Of a stretch of 64,000 bases of DNA, positions 35,791 through 45,219 are shown one piece after another. The DNA is from Flavobacterium frigoris. Lineage in GTDB: Bacteria > Bacteroidota > Bacteroidia > Flavobacteriales > Flavobacteriaceae. Every line of letters begins with the position of its first letter. Position 1 is the first letter of the stretch. The stretch is from assembly GCF_900111075.1 (NCBI RefSeq), contig NZ_FOFZ01000003.1, forward strand, positions 62,001 to 126,000, read 5' to 3'. Position numbers and translations under genes: made by a program. Below the pieces are notes generated by a model that ran no database searches, had not been told where the DNA came from, and worked only from the letters and a program-made list of their open reading frames with translations.

Positions 35791-38700
35791 TTAGTAATTA
35801 GCAACAGCTCTAATAAGAGCTTTATCTTTCTTATCTATATCAAAACTATTAATCAGGTCCTTTGATTCTAGATTCTTAAGCAACTCTCTATTATATAAAT
35901 TATCGCTAAATGATGGTCTATGCTTTTTTACAAATAATTCATTATAATAATACCCTACACTTTCAACCAAAGAAATAATGTTTTCATGATTTAAAACTTT
36001 GAAATATAAATTTATTAAACAAACCTTCTCTTTAATTGAATCTAAGTTTTTTACAATGCTTTGAATTGCAAGAAATTCAATATTTATTTTCTCACATTTG
36101 GTAAGGATAATTTCTCCAACTTTGTTAGCTATAGCTATATTGTCTGTAATTACTTGTTCATTCAGTTTAGAAATAAAGTTGAATTTACTGTTAGTATCAA
36201 TTTTTTCAAAGTTCAAAATCATTAATATTTCATCTTCCTCTAATTCAAAATCATCTATCTTCTCGATAAATTTGTGAAAATCTTTTTTAATTAACTCAAT
36301 ATGATTCTTTGGAAAATTCTCTCTCAATAAATCATAATTTAACTTTGTTGTATTTAATATATTATTAGTTAAGTATTCGACTTTGTCGTCATCAAGATTC
36401 TCAAGAAGTAAAAAATCGATAGTATAAATACTTTGTTTAAAAATTGAGCTGTAACAATCATATGAAAGTTCATTACTTAAAAGCAATTTTTGTCTAAATG
36501 TAAAATAGTCAAAAGTTTCACTTGTGTCAATCATTTTTTCATTAGATAGTTCATTGTAAACATTATCTAAATTCAAATAGCTAGCTAATACTTCATCTAT
36601 CACTTCTCCACACTCTATATAATAAACAACAATATTATTCCATAAAGGAACAACTTTATCGGCCCTCAAGAGCACCTTTTTTAAAACTCTGCTATTTATA
36701 CTATTTAGGTCGGTAATCTTGGTTTCTACATTTACAATTATATCCGATTTTAAACTAAAATCTAAATCTCTATTATTCAATAAAATTAACAAGCTTACTT
36801 CGCTTTCAATCTTCCTTTGCTCTAACTTCAGATAAACATTTCTAACGTAATCATTTATTTCAATATTAACATATTCAATTAACGGTTGACAGTTAGAATA
36901 AATAATAGTTGAATAGTTGAAAATTTCAAAATTGATTTTACCTTCCCCGTATTGTTGCAACATTTGTATAAGATTGTTATTGTTAATCTCATAGTTGTTA
37001 TTGTTGTAAACTAAATCAAAAGATCCTTGAGTTTTTTCAGTTGGATTATCCAATTTGTTGAATTTGATATCCAATACTTCAATAAATTTAGTGATTTTAG
37101 CAAAATAAAATAACTCATCAGATTCTTCTATTAAGGATAAAAAATGTGGGGTCTTTTCAATAGCTTCTTTAACTAACACAGTATTTTGACAACGCAATAC
37201 TGTTCCAATATCTGAATATTGAATAATCAATCTCAAATATCTATTTACTTTTTCAATATTATAATACTCGTTAGTGTAAATATAAGCCCAAAGATTTTTC
37301 CAGCTATTAACTAATTTTTCGATAAACAATTTTATATCTGGGCCCTCTCTTGTAATATAATTATCAATAAACTCAATTGATTTGTCTTTCTCATTAGAAA
37401 CCGTTTGAATTATTAAATCATATTGTCTCGAATATAAATTGTAATTCTTGGCCATATGATCTAATAAATCAAAATTTAAAATCGTCTCTCTTTCAAAATA
37501 TTTTAATTCTAGATGAGAATTAATAAGATTATCAATGTGTGTCAGTTTATATTCAAAACCTTCATTAATACCACTTTTTACATTTCTTTCAAATTTTTTA
37601 TCTTCTTTTGTAAGTGAGATTTCGTGAAATAATGATATATAATCATTGTAATTTTCATTAATATATCCCTCTAAAATCAAATTTCTCAATAATCCATTAT
37701 TAGAAAAATCATTTAAGTATTGATTAATTTCAATCTCTTTAAAAATTTGCTTTAAATCCCAATTTTCAATTTCGCCTTTCTCTTTTTTTAATTTTTCAAT
37801 TTCCTTTTGCAATATAGTAATTCGATTATTATGTTTATTTTCAATGAGTTGTACTCTTTGTTTGTATGTCAAATCTGGATTAACTTCATTTTCTATATCT
37901 TTAAATGATACATTACTAGTATATGCACCACTTCCATTTTGATAATATTTAAAACTTGTCGAGTTGATAATTACATCAAATATATCATCTGGCATTAAAT
38001 CACTAAATCGGAGCCGTCTATTATTTATATATAAATCTGTAGCATTAGCAATTTTTTCTGAAATTTTAATTAAATATATTGGCTTTAATTCTTCAATATC
38101 AGAAATATTTCCAGCATTAATATTTTCAATTTCAGTCTCCTTAACGATTGTTTTTCCGGATATAGTAGAAATTAATTTTTGAATATATTTCTTTTTATCA
38201 TTAATCAACTTATATAATTTTCCTTCTTTACTATTTAGCTTATTGAAATCTTCAGGGTCAATATTTTTATAAGTAATCATTGCAAATAGTTCTGCTTCAC
38301 GCCCACTTAAAACATCCGGTTTTAAGATATTTCTATAAATAACAAACTCGTGGAAAATGTTTATCAATAATCTCATATCAATATCATCGATAAAAGTTGT
38401 TATATCAGAAATAAACATTCTAGGAAATACATCTTCTTCTAATTCAGATTCTTTTATTAAAGTCTTTAATTGGTCATTTGCATTTGAGGAATTGATGAAG
38501 GGGATTACAGGAATAATATATTCAAAGAATTTAACTCTTTCCTTTTTATCATTAAATAAATCATCACCAACTGCATATAAAAATTTAATTCCAAAATTTC
38601 TATAAGCAGGTTTATTTCTAATGGTATCAGCATTATTTAGTAGTATATTAAGTTCCCTTAATTTGGTAAAAATATTAGTATTATCAAATCGATCTAAATC

Positions 38701-39558
38701 TTCTATCACTACTACATTAAAGTCATTTTTTTCGAAATAATAAAGAATTTCATCATAATGCGCATTTAGTATTGACTTACTAGAATCATCTCCAATTTCA
38801 ATTTCGCCTTTTAGGTTAACCTTATTTATTTTTGAATTACTGAACAATTCGACTACCAATTTTGAAAAATATCCAATTCCAAAAAAAGAAATTAGGATAA
38901 CGCAAACAGAATTCCAATCTACATCATTTTTATAAATCCAAGTAATTGGATTTATATTGTCTAAATAATCATATTTAAAAAGTAATATTAAACATGAGAA
39001 CCATAGAACAAAAGAAAAAGGAATTAATCCCCATAGTTTCCAATTTGGAATATTTACGATTCTTTTAAATCGAGATTCAGGAAGATTTGACGGCTTTACC
39101 TTATAGATTATCTGCTGTAAAATACTAATTTCAAGTTGCTTTTCAACTTCAGTATTACTTAATATTGTTTCTTTAAATTCATTTAAAATCTCTTTCTCAG
39201 CTTCTTTTTCTGACTTCCCATTTTTTATTTTTATTTCATAAATATCTTTAAAGTTGTCTTTAATTTTAGTTTGATTGAATGCAGCTAAAGAAATATTTAA
39301 AAAATTGAAATCGTTTCTATGCAAGTGTTGAAATGTTTTTAACAACGTACTTTTACCTGAACCATACCCCCCTGTTAAAGCAATATTATTTATTCCTTTT
39401 GCGTTTAAGGTGTCACATAATTTATCTAAATACGGTCGAACATTTGCAAGATCATTATTAGATGTTAATGTTTTTGGTGCAAGTGAAGATATGGAAGTTA
39501 CTTCATCAATAACATTTACTGGTTTTCTTAAGAAAGCAAATACAGAGCTAAAATTCAT
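35791..39558 (-). CDS. YobI-like membrane P-loop ATPase
   Basis: A 1255-residue protein. Walker A is GGYGSGKST (~63-71) and the Walker B-type segment is VVVIEDLDRFD (~280-290) followed by KLRELNILLNNAD. Between them lie two membrane helices (~178-198 and ~215-240). This order, and the size, fit the YobI-like/KAP-type NTPases, large membrane-tied STAND-related ATPases often found beside restriction systems. The C-terminal ~700 residues are helical repeats without known motif, possibly the sensing part. It follows hsdR by 107 bases on the same strand. A role as an extra anti-phage gene is inferred from place and family. Confidence 0.78.
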   Translation of the reverse strand: MNFSSVFAFLRKPVNVIDEVTSISSLAPKTLTSNNDLANVRPYLDKLCDTLNAKGINNIALTGGYGSGKSTLLKTFQHLHRNDFNFLNISLAAFNQTKIKDNFKDIYEIKIKNGKSEKEAEKEILNEFKETILSNTEVEKQLEISILQQIIYKVKPSNLPESRFKRIVNIPNWKLWGLIPFSFVLWFSCLILLFKYDYLDNINPITWIYKNDVDWNSVCVILISFFGIGYFSKLVVELFSNSKINKVNLKGEIEIGDDSSKSILNAHYDEILYYFEKNDFNVVVIEDLDRFDNTNIFTKLRELNILLNNADTIRNKPAYRNFGIKFLYAVGDDLFNDKKERVKFFEYIIPVIPFINSSNANDQLKTLIKESELEEDVFPRMFISDITTFIDDIDMRLLINIFHEFVIYRNILKPDVLSGREAELFAMITYKNIDPEDFNKLNSKEGKLYKLINDKKKYIQKLISTISGKTIVKETEIENINAGNISDIEELKPIYLIKISEKIANATDLYINNRRLRFSDLMPDDIFDVIINSTSFKYYQNGSGAYTSNVSFKDIENEVNPDLTYKQRVQLIENKHNNRITILQKEIEKLKKEKGEIENWDLKQIFKEIEINQYLNDFSNNGLLRNLILEGYINENYNDYISLFHEISLTKEDKKFERNVKSGINEGFEYKLTHIDNLINSHLELKYFERETILNFDLLDHMAKNYNLYSRQYDLIIQTVSNEKDKSIEFIDNYITREGPDIKLFIEKLVNSWKNLWAYIYTNEYYNIEKVNRYLRLIIQYSDIGTVLRCQNTVLVKEAIEKTPHFLSLIEESDELFYFAKITKFIEVLDIKFNKLDNPTEKTQGSFDLVYNNNNYEINNNNLIQMLQQYGEGKINFEIFNYSTIIYSNCQPLIEYVNIEINDYVRNVYLKLEQRKIESEVSLLILLNNRDLDFSLKSDIIVNVETKITDLNSINSRVLKKVLLRADKVVPLWNNIVVYYIECGEVIDEVLASYLNLDNVYNELSNEKMIDTSETFDYFTFRQKLLLSNELSYDCYSSIFKQSIYTIDFLLLENLDDDKVEYLTNNILNTTKLNYDLLRENFPKNHIELIKKDFHKFIEKIDDFELEEDEILMILNFEKIDTNSKFNFISKLNEQVITDNIAIANKVGEIILTKCEKINIEFLAIQSIVKNLDSIKEKVCLINLYFKVLNHENIISLVESVGYYYNELFVKKHRPSFSDNLYNRELLKNLESKDLINSFDIDKKDKALIRAVANY

Positions 39559-39665
39559 CTCTTAATTTTTAAATTATATTTTTCGATAATATTTTTAATT
39601 GTGACTTTAATACTTTCAGAAAAAAACTTTTCCAAATAAATATTCCTGTCGCTTTTTGATACATT

Positions 39666-42539
39666 CTAAGCCACCATTCCCTTCTCAAACAACTCCACAA
39701 ACTCCTTCATCTTTGCAATAATCCTATCCCCAATAACTCTGGCTTGCAAAATACTTGGTCTATTATCCAAGCATTGAAAAACCTCGTCTTTTATGGGTTC
39801 TCGGCCGCTGTAGATGTAGGCATCGATTAGGGCTTTGAACTGGGCTTTGTCCAGGTGTTCTTCTTCGCAGAGTTTACCTAAGGCTAGAACTTTTTGCTCT
39901 TGCCAGAATTTTTCAAATTCTTCTTCAATGGCATCGCCGTCTTTGATGTGCGGCATGTTTTCGTCAATGAATTTCTGAATCAACTCACGTTTACTTCTCA
40001 GTTTGATATCGCCACCTAATAAGTCCAATATGGCTTTACGTTGGGCTTTGGCTTCCGAGGTGTTGGCGCCTTTCAATTGTGATAATAATTTCAGGATATA
40101 AGCCACTCCTATTTTATCTCGGTGTATCAATTCCAATTCAAAATCAATATCATCTAGGATCGAAGTTTTCTGTACTTGGGTGTCTTGCTTCACCTTTTCG
40201 TACAAGTCCAAATACTTTCCTTTGTAATCTTCAAATTCTTGTTGCTCAATTTCTAAATCCTCCCAATCAAAATCAGTGTAGGATTGTAAGACATTCATGT
40301 TACGCATCAATTTCCGGAAGGCTTGCACAAATAAAGCTTGCGCTTCTTCGTCTTTCAAATCATTTACGCTCTGGTATGTGGGTGTAATTTCACGCAATGC
40401 TTTTAAGGCTTCGGCAAATTTTTCGGCTATTTTTTCATAGTCGGGAATCGTGACTACGTCTATGGCGTCTTTGTTCGAAAACAAAGTAATCGCATCGTCG
40501 GTCGCTTTTTTGAGGTTTCTAAAGGACAGAATATTTCCTTGTGACTTCTGTTCTCCCAGTATTCTGTTAGTCCTTGAAAATGCCTGAATCAAGCCGTGCT
40601 GCTTCAAGTTTTTATCTACGTACAAGGTATTTACTTTCTTGGCATCAAAACCGGTAAGCATCATATTGACTACAATAACAATATCTAAACGGTCTTTCTT
40701 ATCATTGAAGTTTTCTTTCTCACGGTTTTTTAAACGCCCACTAATATCATTAAAATACGATTCAAATAACTTGGAATCTTTGGTAGTAAAGCTACCATTG
40801 TACATTTGGTTGTAATGCCCAATATACGTTTCTAGTTTATCTCTGCTGTGACTTGATGAATAACTACTTTCTGGTTCGGCTGCTACATCAAAATCATAAT
40901 CTCCTGGCAAATAATCTTGCGCTTCGTCTGAATCTTCATTGGCACCATAGGTAAAAATGGTCGCTATGCGCAAATCGTGTTCTCCTGCTTCTTTCTTTTG
41001 TTGAAAGAAATCATAATACTGTATGGCATTGTCAATACTACTCACGGTCAACAGTGCCGAATACTGTTTGCTGAACGTTTTCTGATCGTGGTAGGCTATA
41101 ATATAATCGACAATTTTCTCAATCCGTTTGGGCGAATCCAGCACTTCTTGTTTGTCTATTTCTTCTACTTCAATATCAATAAAAGATTTGCTTTTATTTT
41201 TGTATTTCCCCACATATTCTATTCCGAAAGGCAAAACGTTTTGATCATGAATCGCATCGGTAATGACGTATTTATGGAGGCAGTTGCCGAATAAATCTTT
41301 GGTGGTTCGTTTTCCCTTATCGTTTTTGGAAGCATTTTCAGCAAAAATTGGCGTTCCAGTAAATCCTATGAGCTGACTTTTATCAAAAAACTTCGTAATG
41401 CGCTCATGGGTTTCTCCAAATTGAGAACGGTGGCATTCATCAAATATAAAAACGATCTTCTTATGACGCAATGGTTCTATGCTGTGCTTGAATCGATCTG
41501 AAACAGCATTGTTTAATTTCTGAATCGTAGTTAAAACCAGTTTGGTATTGTCCGTCAGTTGCTTTACTAAGGATTGTGTGTTGTCAGTCACATCAACGCT
41601 GTCTTTCTTGAAGGCATTGAATTCATTCATCGTTTGGAAATCTAAATCTTTTCTATCGACTACAAATACCACTTTATGCACTTCTGGCAAATCCATTATA
41701 ATTTGGCTCGCTTTAAAAGAGGTTAAGGTTTTCCCCGAACCCGTAGTGTGCCAAATATAAGCGTTATCGCTAGAATGTTTGACCTGATGAATTATAGCTT
41801 CGGTAGCGAAATACTGGTACGGACGCAAAATCATCATGACTTTGTGCGTCTCGTTGATGACAATATAATGCGCAATCATTTTGCCCAAATGGGTTGGATT
41901 TAAAAATGCTGCTGCAAATTCTATTAATTCGGTAATGTTTTTGTTATTAGCATCAGCCCAAAAGAATGTTTGTTTGACCGATTGTAATTTATTATTGGCC
42001 AAATACTTCGTATCTACACTATTGCTAATCACAAAGAGTTGCACGTATTGAAACAAACCGTGATTGCTCCAGAACGAATGTTTTTGATAGCGATTGATTT
42101 GGTTAAAGGCTTCTTTGATTTCGGTACCGGAACGTTTGAGTTCTATTTGTACCAAAGGCAAGCCGTTGACCAAAAGCGTCACATCATAACGGTTCTTGTA
42201 GCTTCCTTCTTGACTGATTTGGTTGGTTACCTGGTATACATTAGCAGTTGTATCTTCACTATTAAAAAAACGAACATAAAACGAAGTTCCATCTTCCTTA
42301 GTCAATTGAAAACGGTCGCGTAGGGTTTTGGCCTTTTCAAATACATTGCCTTTGGCGAGATGATTCAAAACGGCATCAAACTCTTTCGTACTGAAGCTAG
42401 TTTCGTTAAATAATTCCAACTGACTTTTTAGATTAGAAACTAAAGCGTCTCCATCTTGAATTTTTACAGACGCATAACCTAAACCCTGCAATTGCTGGAT
42501 TAGGTTATTTTCTAATTGTGCTTCAGATTGATGGCTCAT
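39666..42539 (-). CDS. hsdR: type I restriction enzyme, R subunit (HsdR)
   Basis: A 957-residue subunit. The N-terminal nuclease has the PD-(D/E)xK core LPLVQIELKRSG (~130-140). The motor starts with Walker A TTGSGKTLTS (~265), DEAD-type box IFDECHRSQFG, and further motifs GFTGTPIF and AFSRTNRILG. The C-terminal helical part docks on the methylase. It translocates unmodified DNA and cuts at a distance. It is separated from hsdS by two small genes and a candidate small RNA, and so probably uses its own promoter in 42540-42660. Confidence 0.95.
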   Translation of the reverse strand: MSHQSEAQLENNLIQQLQGLGYASVKIQDGDALVSNLKSQLELFNETSFSTKEFDAVLNHLAKGNVFEKAKTLRDRFQLTKEDGTSFYVRFFNSEDTTANVYQVTNQISQEGSYKNRYDVTLLVNGLPLVQIELKRSGTEIKEAFNQINRYQKHSFWSNHGLFQYVQLFVISNSVDTKYLANNKLQSVKQTFFWADANNKNITELIEFAAAFLNPTHLGKMIAHYIVINETHKVMMILRPYQYFATEAIIHQVKHSSDNAYIWHTTGSGKTLTSFKASQIIMDLPEVHKVVFVVDRKDLDFQTMNEFNAFKKDSVDVTDNTQSLVKQLTDNTKLVLTTIQKLNNAVSDRFKHSIEPLRHKKIVFIFDECHRSQFGETHERITKFFDKSQLIGFTGTPIFAENASKNDKGKRTTKDLFGNCLHKYVITDAIHDQNVLPFGIEYVGKYKNKSKSFIDIEVEEIDKQEVLDSPKRIEKIVDYIIAYHDQKTFSKQYSALLTVSSIDNAIQYYDFFQQKKEAGEHDLRIATIFTYGANEDSDEAQDYLPGDYDFDVAAEPESSYSSSHSRDKLETYIGHYNQMYNGSFTTKDSKLFESYFNDISGRLKNREKENFNDKKDRLDIVIVVNMMLTGFDAKKVNTLYVDKNLKQHGLIQAFSRTNRILGEQKSQGNILSFRNLKKATDDAITLFSNKDAIDVVTIPDYEKIAEKFAEALKALREITPTYQSVNDLKDEEAQALFVQAFRKLMRNMNVLQSYTDFDWEDLEIEQQEFEDYKGKYLDLYEKVKQDTQVQKTSILDDIDFELELIHRDKIGVAYILKLLSQLKGANTSEAKAQRKAILDLLGGDIKLRSKRELIQKFIDENMPHIKDGDAIEEEFEKFWQEQKVLALGKLCEEEHLDKAQFKALIDAYIYSGREPIKDEVFQCLDNRPSILQARVIGDRIIAKMKEFVELFEKGMVA

Positions 42540-42675
42540 TTTTTTTCTCTTTAAACTGTCTAAAACTAAATCAATATATTGCTGCCCTTTGCTAATTATC
42601 TAAAAGTAAATATATTGAGACAATCATGTCTGTAAGTTTGTTTTTAACAATTTTGTTAATAACTATTGTTATTTG

Positions 42676-42707
42676 TTGATAAAACCGCTTTTTATTTCAT
42701 ATATTTG
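42676..42707 (+). promoter_or_regulatory. flavobacterial promoter TTG-N21-TATATTTG
   Basis: TTG (42676-42678) and TATATTTG (42700-42707) are 21 bases apart, an exact match to the TTG-N17-23-TAnnTTTG consensus. It faces away from hsdR, towards a short hairpin-rich stretch without a gene. Confidence 0.65.
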
Positions 42708-42713
42708 CACCGA

Positions 42714-42776
42714 GTTCATTTCTCATTTGAGAAAAGGAAATCGAGAAACGCAAGCCTAGATGCTCTGCGTTTTTTG
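42714..42776 (+). ncRNA. candidate ~63-nt small RNA with its own terminator
   Basis: Seven bases after a consensus promoter, the sequence holds a 6-bp hairpin TTTCTC-ATTT-GAGAAA (42719-42734). A terminator stem AAACGCA/TGCGTTT (42746-42752, 42766-42772), with an inner AGC/GCT and six T, follows. There is no room for a protein. It lies head-to-tail against the convergent 42780 gene and in the 5' flank of hsdR. The stem may also stop the minus-strand operon. Confidence 0.5.
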
Positions 42777-42779
42777 CTT

Positions 42780-43286
42780 TTATATCACTTCTACAATACG
42801 TCTTTTATACTTCTTTTTTATCTTATCTCTCTGAGCATCTTTACCTTCTAGATAATATGCTGTAAGCAAGAAGTAAACATTCTGTTTTATTTTTGGTTCG
42901 AATACTAAAACATATTTTTCATCCTCATCGTATAAATAAGTTCGAAAACCTTCTGGCTCTTTCACAGTAAATAGTAACATATTGTCTTTCTTTTTCCCGT
43001 CAACATGATAGCGAACCCAATGCAACCTTTTTGAACGGCTCATCTCAAACTCCCTTTTATTAGTAGCACGATCAGTAATAACTGTCGTTAAATGTCTAAA
43101 TAAAGTATCCATTTCTATTTTACCATCTTCAGGGCAGGGAATTAATCGTTTGCCATTAAAAGAAACAGGTTGTTTATTTGTGAAGTCTTTATCAAAAACA
43201 CCTTTCAATGAAGCTCCTCTCTCTTGTGTATTAAGTGCTGCTAAATCAAGATGTGCATTGTATGTTTTTAATGTATTTAATGGCAT
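42780..43286 (-). CDS. small basic protein of the hsd operon, possible RNase-like fold
   Basis: A 168-residue protein, rich in Lys and Arg. Segments GKRLIPCPEDGKIEMDTLFRHL, then SRSKRLHWVRYHVDG, then VYFLLTAYYLEGKDAQRDKI hint at a RelE/barnase-like (BECR) small nuclease core, which often ends with a strand-turn of the type FLLTAY. This is a weak structural guess. It follows the DUF3800 gene by only 4 bases and belongs to the hsdM-hsdS transcript. It may be part of a two-gene accessory with DUF3800. The stop at 42780 abuts the terminator of the candidate small RNA. Confidence 0.65.
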   Translation of the reverse strand: MPLNTLKTYNAHLDLAALNTQERGASLKGVFDKDFTNKQPVSFNGKRLIPCPEDGKIEMDTLFRHLTTVITDRATNKREFEMSRSKRLHWVRYHVDGKKKDNMLLFTVKEPEGFRTYLYDEDEKYVLVFEPKIKQNVYFLLTAYYLEGKDAQRDKIKKKYKRRIVEVI

Positions 43287-43290
43287 AATC

Positions 43291-43959
43291 TTATCTTAAT
43301 TCAATGAAAAAAAGGTTTAACTTATTCGAATAATTGGTTTTTAATAACGCATCATTACAATGGTGTTTCATTTTGTCAATTATCTGAATTTTTGCACTAT
43401 TTTTTTTGTCTTCTTCATTGTGTAAATAAGATATTGCACCCATCATAAAATCGGTTACTTGCATGATGATACTTTCATGAGAACGCATGTTTTGCACTGT
43501 TCTAAAAATACCGAATTTTGCATTTAGAACCTCTTTTAACTTATTTACCTTATAAGCACTCAGTGTATCTTTTATGTCTAGGTAAACATTGTAATTGTAC
43601 AAGCTGTTTAGATTGTGATTTAAAAGATAGTAATACATCTTATAATAAAAGTCGTCAAAGGTTTGATTGAATTGCTGGTTGTTAATCTTAGCTTTTTCTA
43701 TACCTACTGTTCTAAATTGTAAATCGGTAGCAAAAAAATAATCGACCAACTCTAAATAAAATCGAATTTTAGATTTAGAAACATTTGACCATTTTATTTC
43801 AGCATAAAAATGGTGTTTCTTTTTTAATTCGTTTATTTTCTCAGTATGTAATTTAACTTGATTGTAAGCTACGCTTGTCGACCCTAAAAACATATATTTT
43901 TTATGGTCATTCTCAATATGACAACTTTCGTCACAATAGATATTGAATGTTTTATTCAT
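43291..43959 (-). CDS. DUF3800-domain protein
   Basis: The start is set at ATG 43959 (MNKTFNIYCDESCH); the longer frame to 43977 needs GTG and overlaps hsdS. The 222-residue protein has the DUF3800 signature: an N-terminal strand with IYCDESCH, the segment EIKWSNVSKSK, the central NVYLDIKD, and C-terminal IIMQVTDFMMGAI. The conserved acidic residues (CDES, LD, TD) fit an RNase H-like nuclease fold. Such genes are frequent in defence islands. It lies 10 bases after hsdS and 4 bases before the small basic gene. Biochemical activity is not established for the family. Confidence 0.85.
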   Translation of the reverse strand: MNKTFNIYCDESCHIENDHKKYMFLGSTSVAYNQVKLHTEKINELKKKHHFYAEIKWSNVSKSKIRFYLELVDYFFATDLQFRTVGIEKAKINNQQFNQTFDDFYYKMYYYLLNHNLNSLYNYNVYLDIKDTLSAYKVNKLKEVLNAKFGIFRTVQNMRSHESIIMQVTDFMMGAISYLHNEEDKKNSAKIQIIDKMKHHCNDALLKTNYSNKLNLFFIELR

Positions 43960-43969
43960 AATGTATTTT

Positions 43970-45217
43970 TTACACAAACATTTGTTGCAACAACCCTTTT
44001 TTCCAAATCGTGGTTTGGTCTATTTGTTCTTGCCAATGATTAATTTTGACATCAATCGCCGATAGAAAATTTGCGATTTTCGTTTGTTCGGGTAAGCAGG
44101 GTAATGAAAAATATAACTCTGTCATCTGTGAAACTTTGATACTTGGTTGAACTGCTCCCATTTCTATTTGTTTAAATTTAAAATAATTATTTTGCTCAGT
44201 TAGAAGATAATACATAAATAATCCTAAATCATTAGAAAATCTTAGACCAATTATATTTTGAGCTATAACAGATTCATATTTAGCACTATAATAAGAACAT
44301 AGTGCAGTATTCCCAACAGTAGAAAACAATACATCACCCGTTTCTAAATATTTTCTGAACCAATTTTTAAAAGTACTTTCATTTACATATTTTGAGACTA
44401 CATTGTATTTTACTTCTTTAGACCCTAAAGAATTTACTTCAAGAAGAGGAATTCCTTCACTTTGAACTGGTGGTGTTTTCCCTCTATTATCAATAACCAG
44501 TGATAGCAAATCCCCCAACTTTTTCTCCTCCCAATCCGCAAAATCATTACCATTATCATCTTTAAAGCGGAGTTCTTGCGAGAAAATTTGCTGCATCACG
44601 CCTTTTTTGTATTGCTCTAAAAGGGTTTTCTTTTGGTTTAAGGAGGTTAGTTTTTCGTCGACTGCGGTGAGGAATGTGGTGATTTTGGTTTGTTCGGGAA
44701 GCTTAGGCATTGCAATTACTAAGTTCAAGAAATTTGGTTTTGAAATATTTTTCATACTTCCACTTGTTCCTGTCGCAATATTTGATATTTTCCCCATAGT
44801 CTTTTCTGACGAAAGAATAATGCTAAGCATTTTTGCGTTATTATTATTTTTATCAATCGTTGTCATCCATAATCTATCAGGAACAAATAAATTTGGATAA
44901 TCATTTTCAATATAACCACTTTCTCCAACAAGTTGTGGAGTATTCATTCTACTTATAATGATTGCATCTTTAGCAGGATTAAGTTTTGCTCTTACTATAT
45001 CTTCTTGAATGATTGTTTTATTTTGATTAGAATAAAACTTTCCTCCTGATATACTACTAGTTTTTAAAATCCCAAATTCACCATTTTCTTTTATTGGTTC
45101 ATCTGTAGAATTTACACTTACACCAGAATCTAATTTTAAAATAATTTGACCTAACTTCTTCTCTTCCCATTCCCCTATAAACTCAGGAAAACGTAATTGT
45201 GGTAGTAGTTTTTCCAT
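43970..45217 (-). CDS. hsdS: type I restriction enzyme, S subunit (HsdS)
   Basis: The 415-residue specificity subunit has two target-recognition halves, each starting with the same motif (PEFIGEWEEKKLGQI near residue 11 and NDFADWEEKKLGDL near ~225). Each ends in a conserved coiled-coil spacer (LPEQTKITTFLTAVDEKL and LPEQTKIANFLSAIDVKI). The two halves differ between the motifs, so the enzyme should recognise a bipartite sequence; the site itself cannot be read. It lies 2 bases after hsdM. Confidence 0.93.
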   Translation of the reverse strand: MEKLLPQLRFPEFIGEWEEKKLGQIILKLDSGVSVNSTDEPIKENGEFGILKTSSISGGKFYSNQNKTIIQEDIVRAKLNPAKDAIIISRMNTPQLVGESGYIENDYPNLFVPDRLWMTTIDKNNNNAKMLSIILSSEKTMGKISNIATGTSGSMKNISKPNFLNLVIAMPKLPEQTKITTFLTAVDEKLTSLNQKKTLLEQYKKGVMQQIFSQELRFKDDNGNDFADWEEKKLGDLLSLVIDNRGKTPPVQSEGIPLLEVNSLGSKEVKYNVVSKYVNESTFKNWFRKYLETGDVLFSTVGNTALCSYYSAKYESVIAQNIIGLRFSNDLGLFMYYLLTEQNNYFKFKQIEMGAVQPSIKVSQMTELYFSLPCLPEQTKIANFLSAIDVKINHWQEQIDQTTIWKKGLLQQMFV

Positions 45218-45219
45218 AA

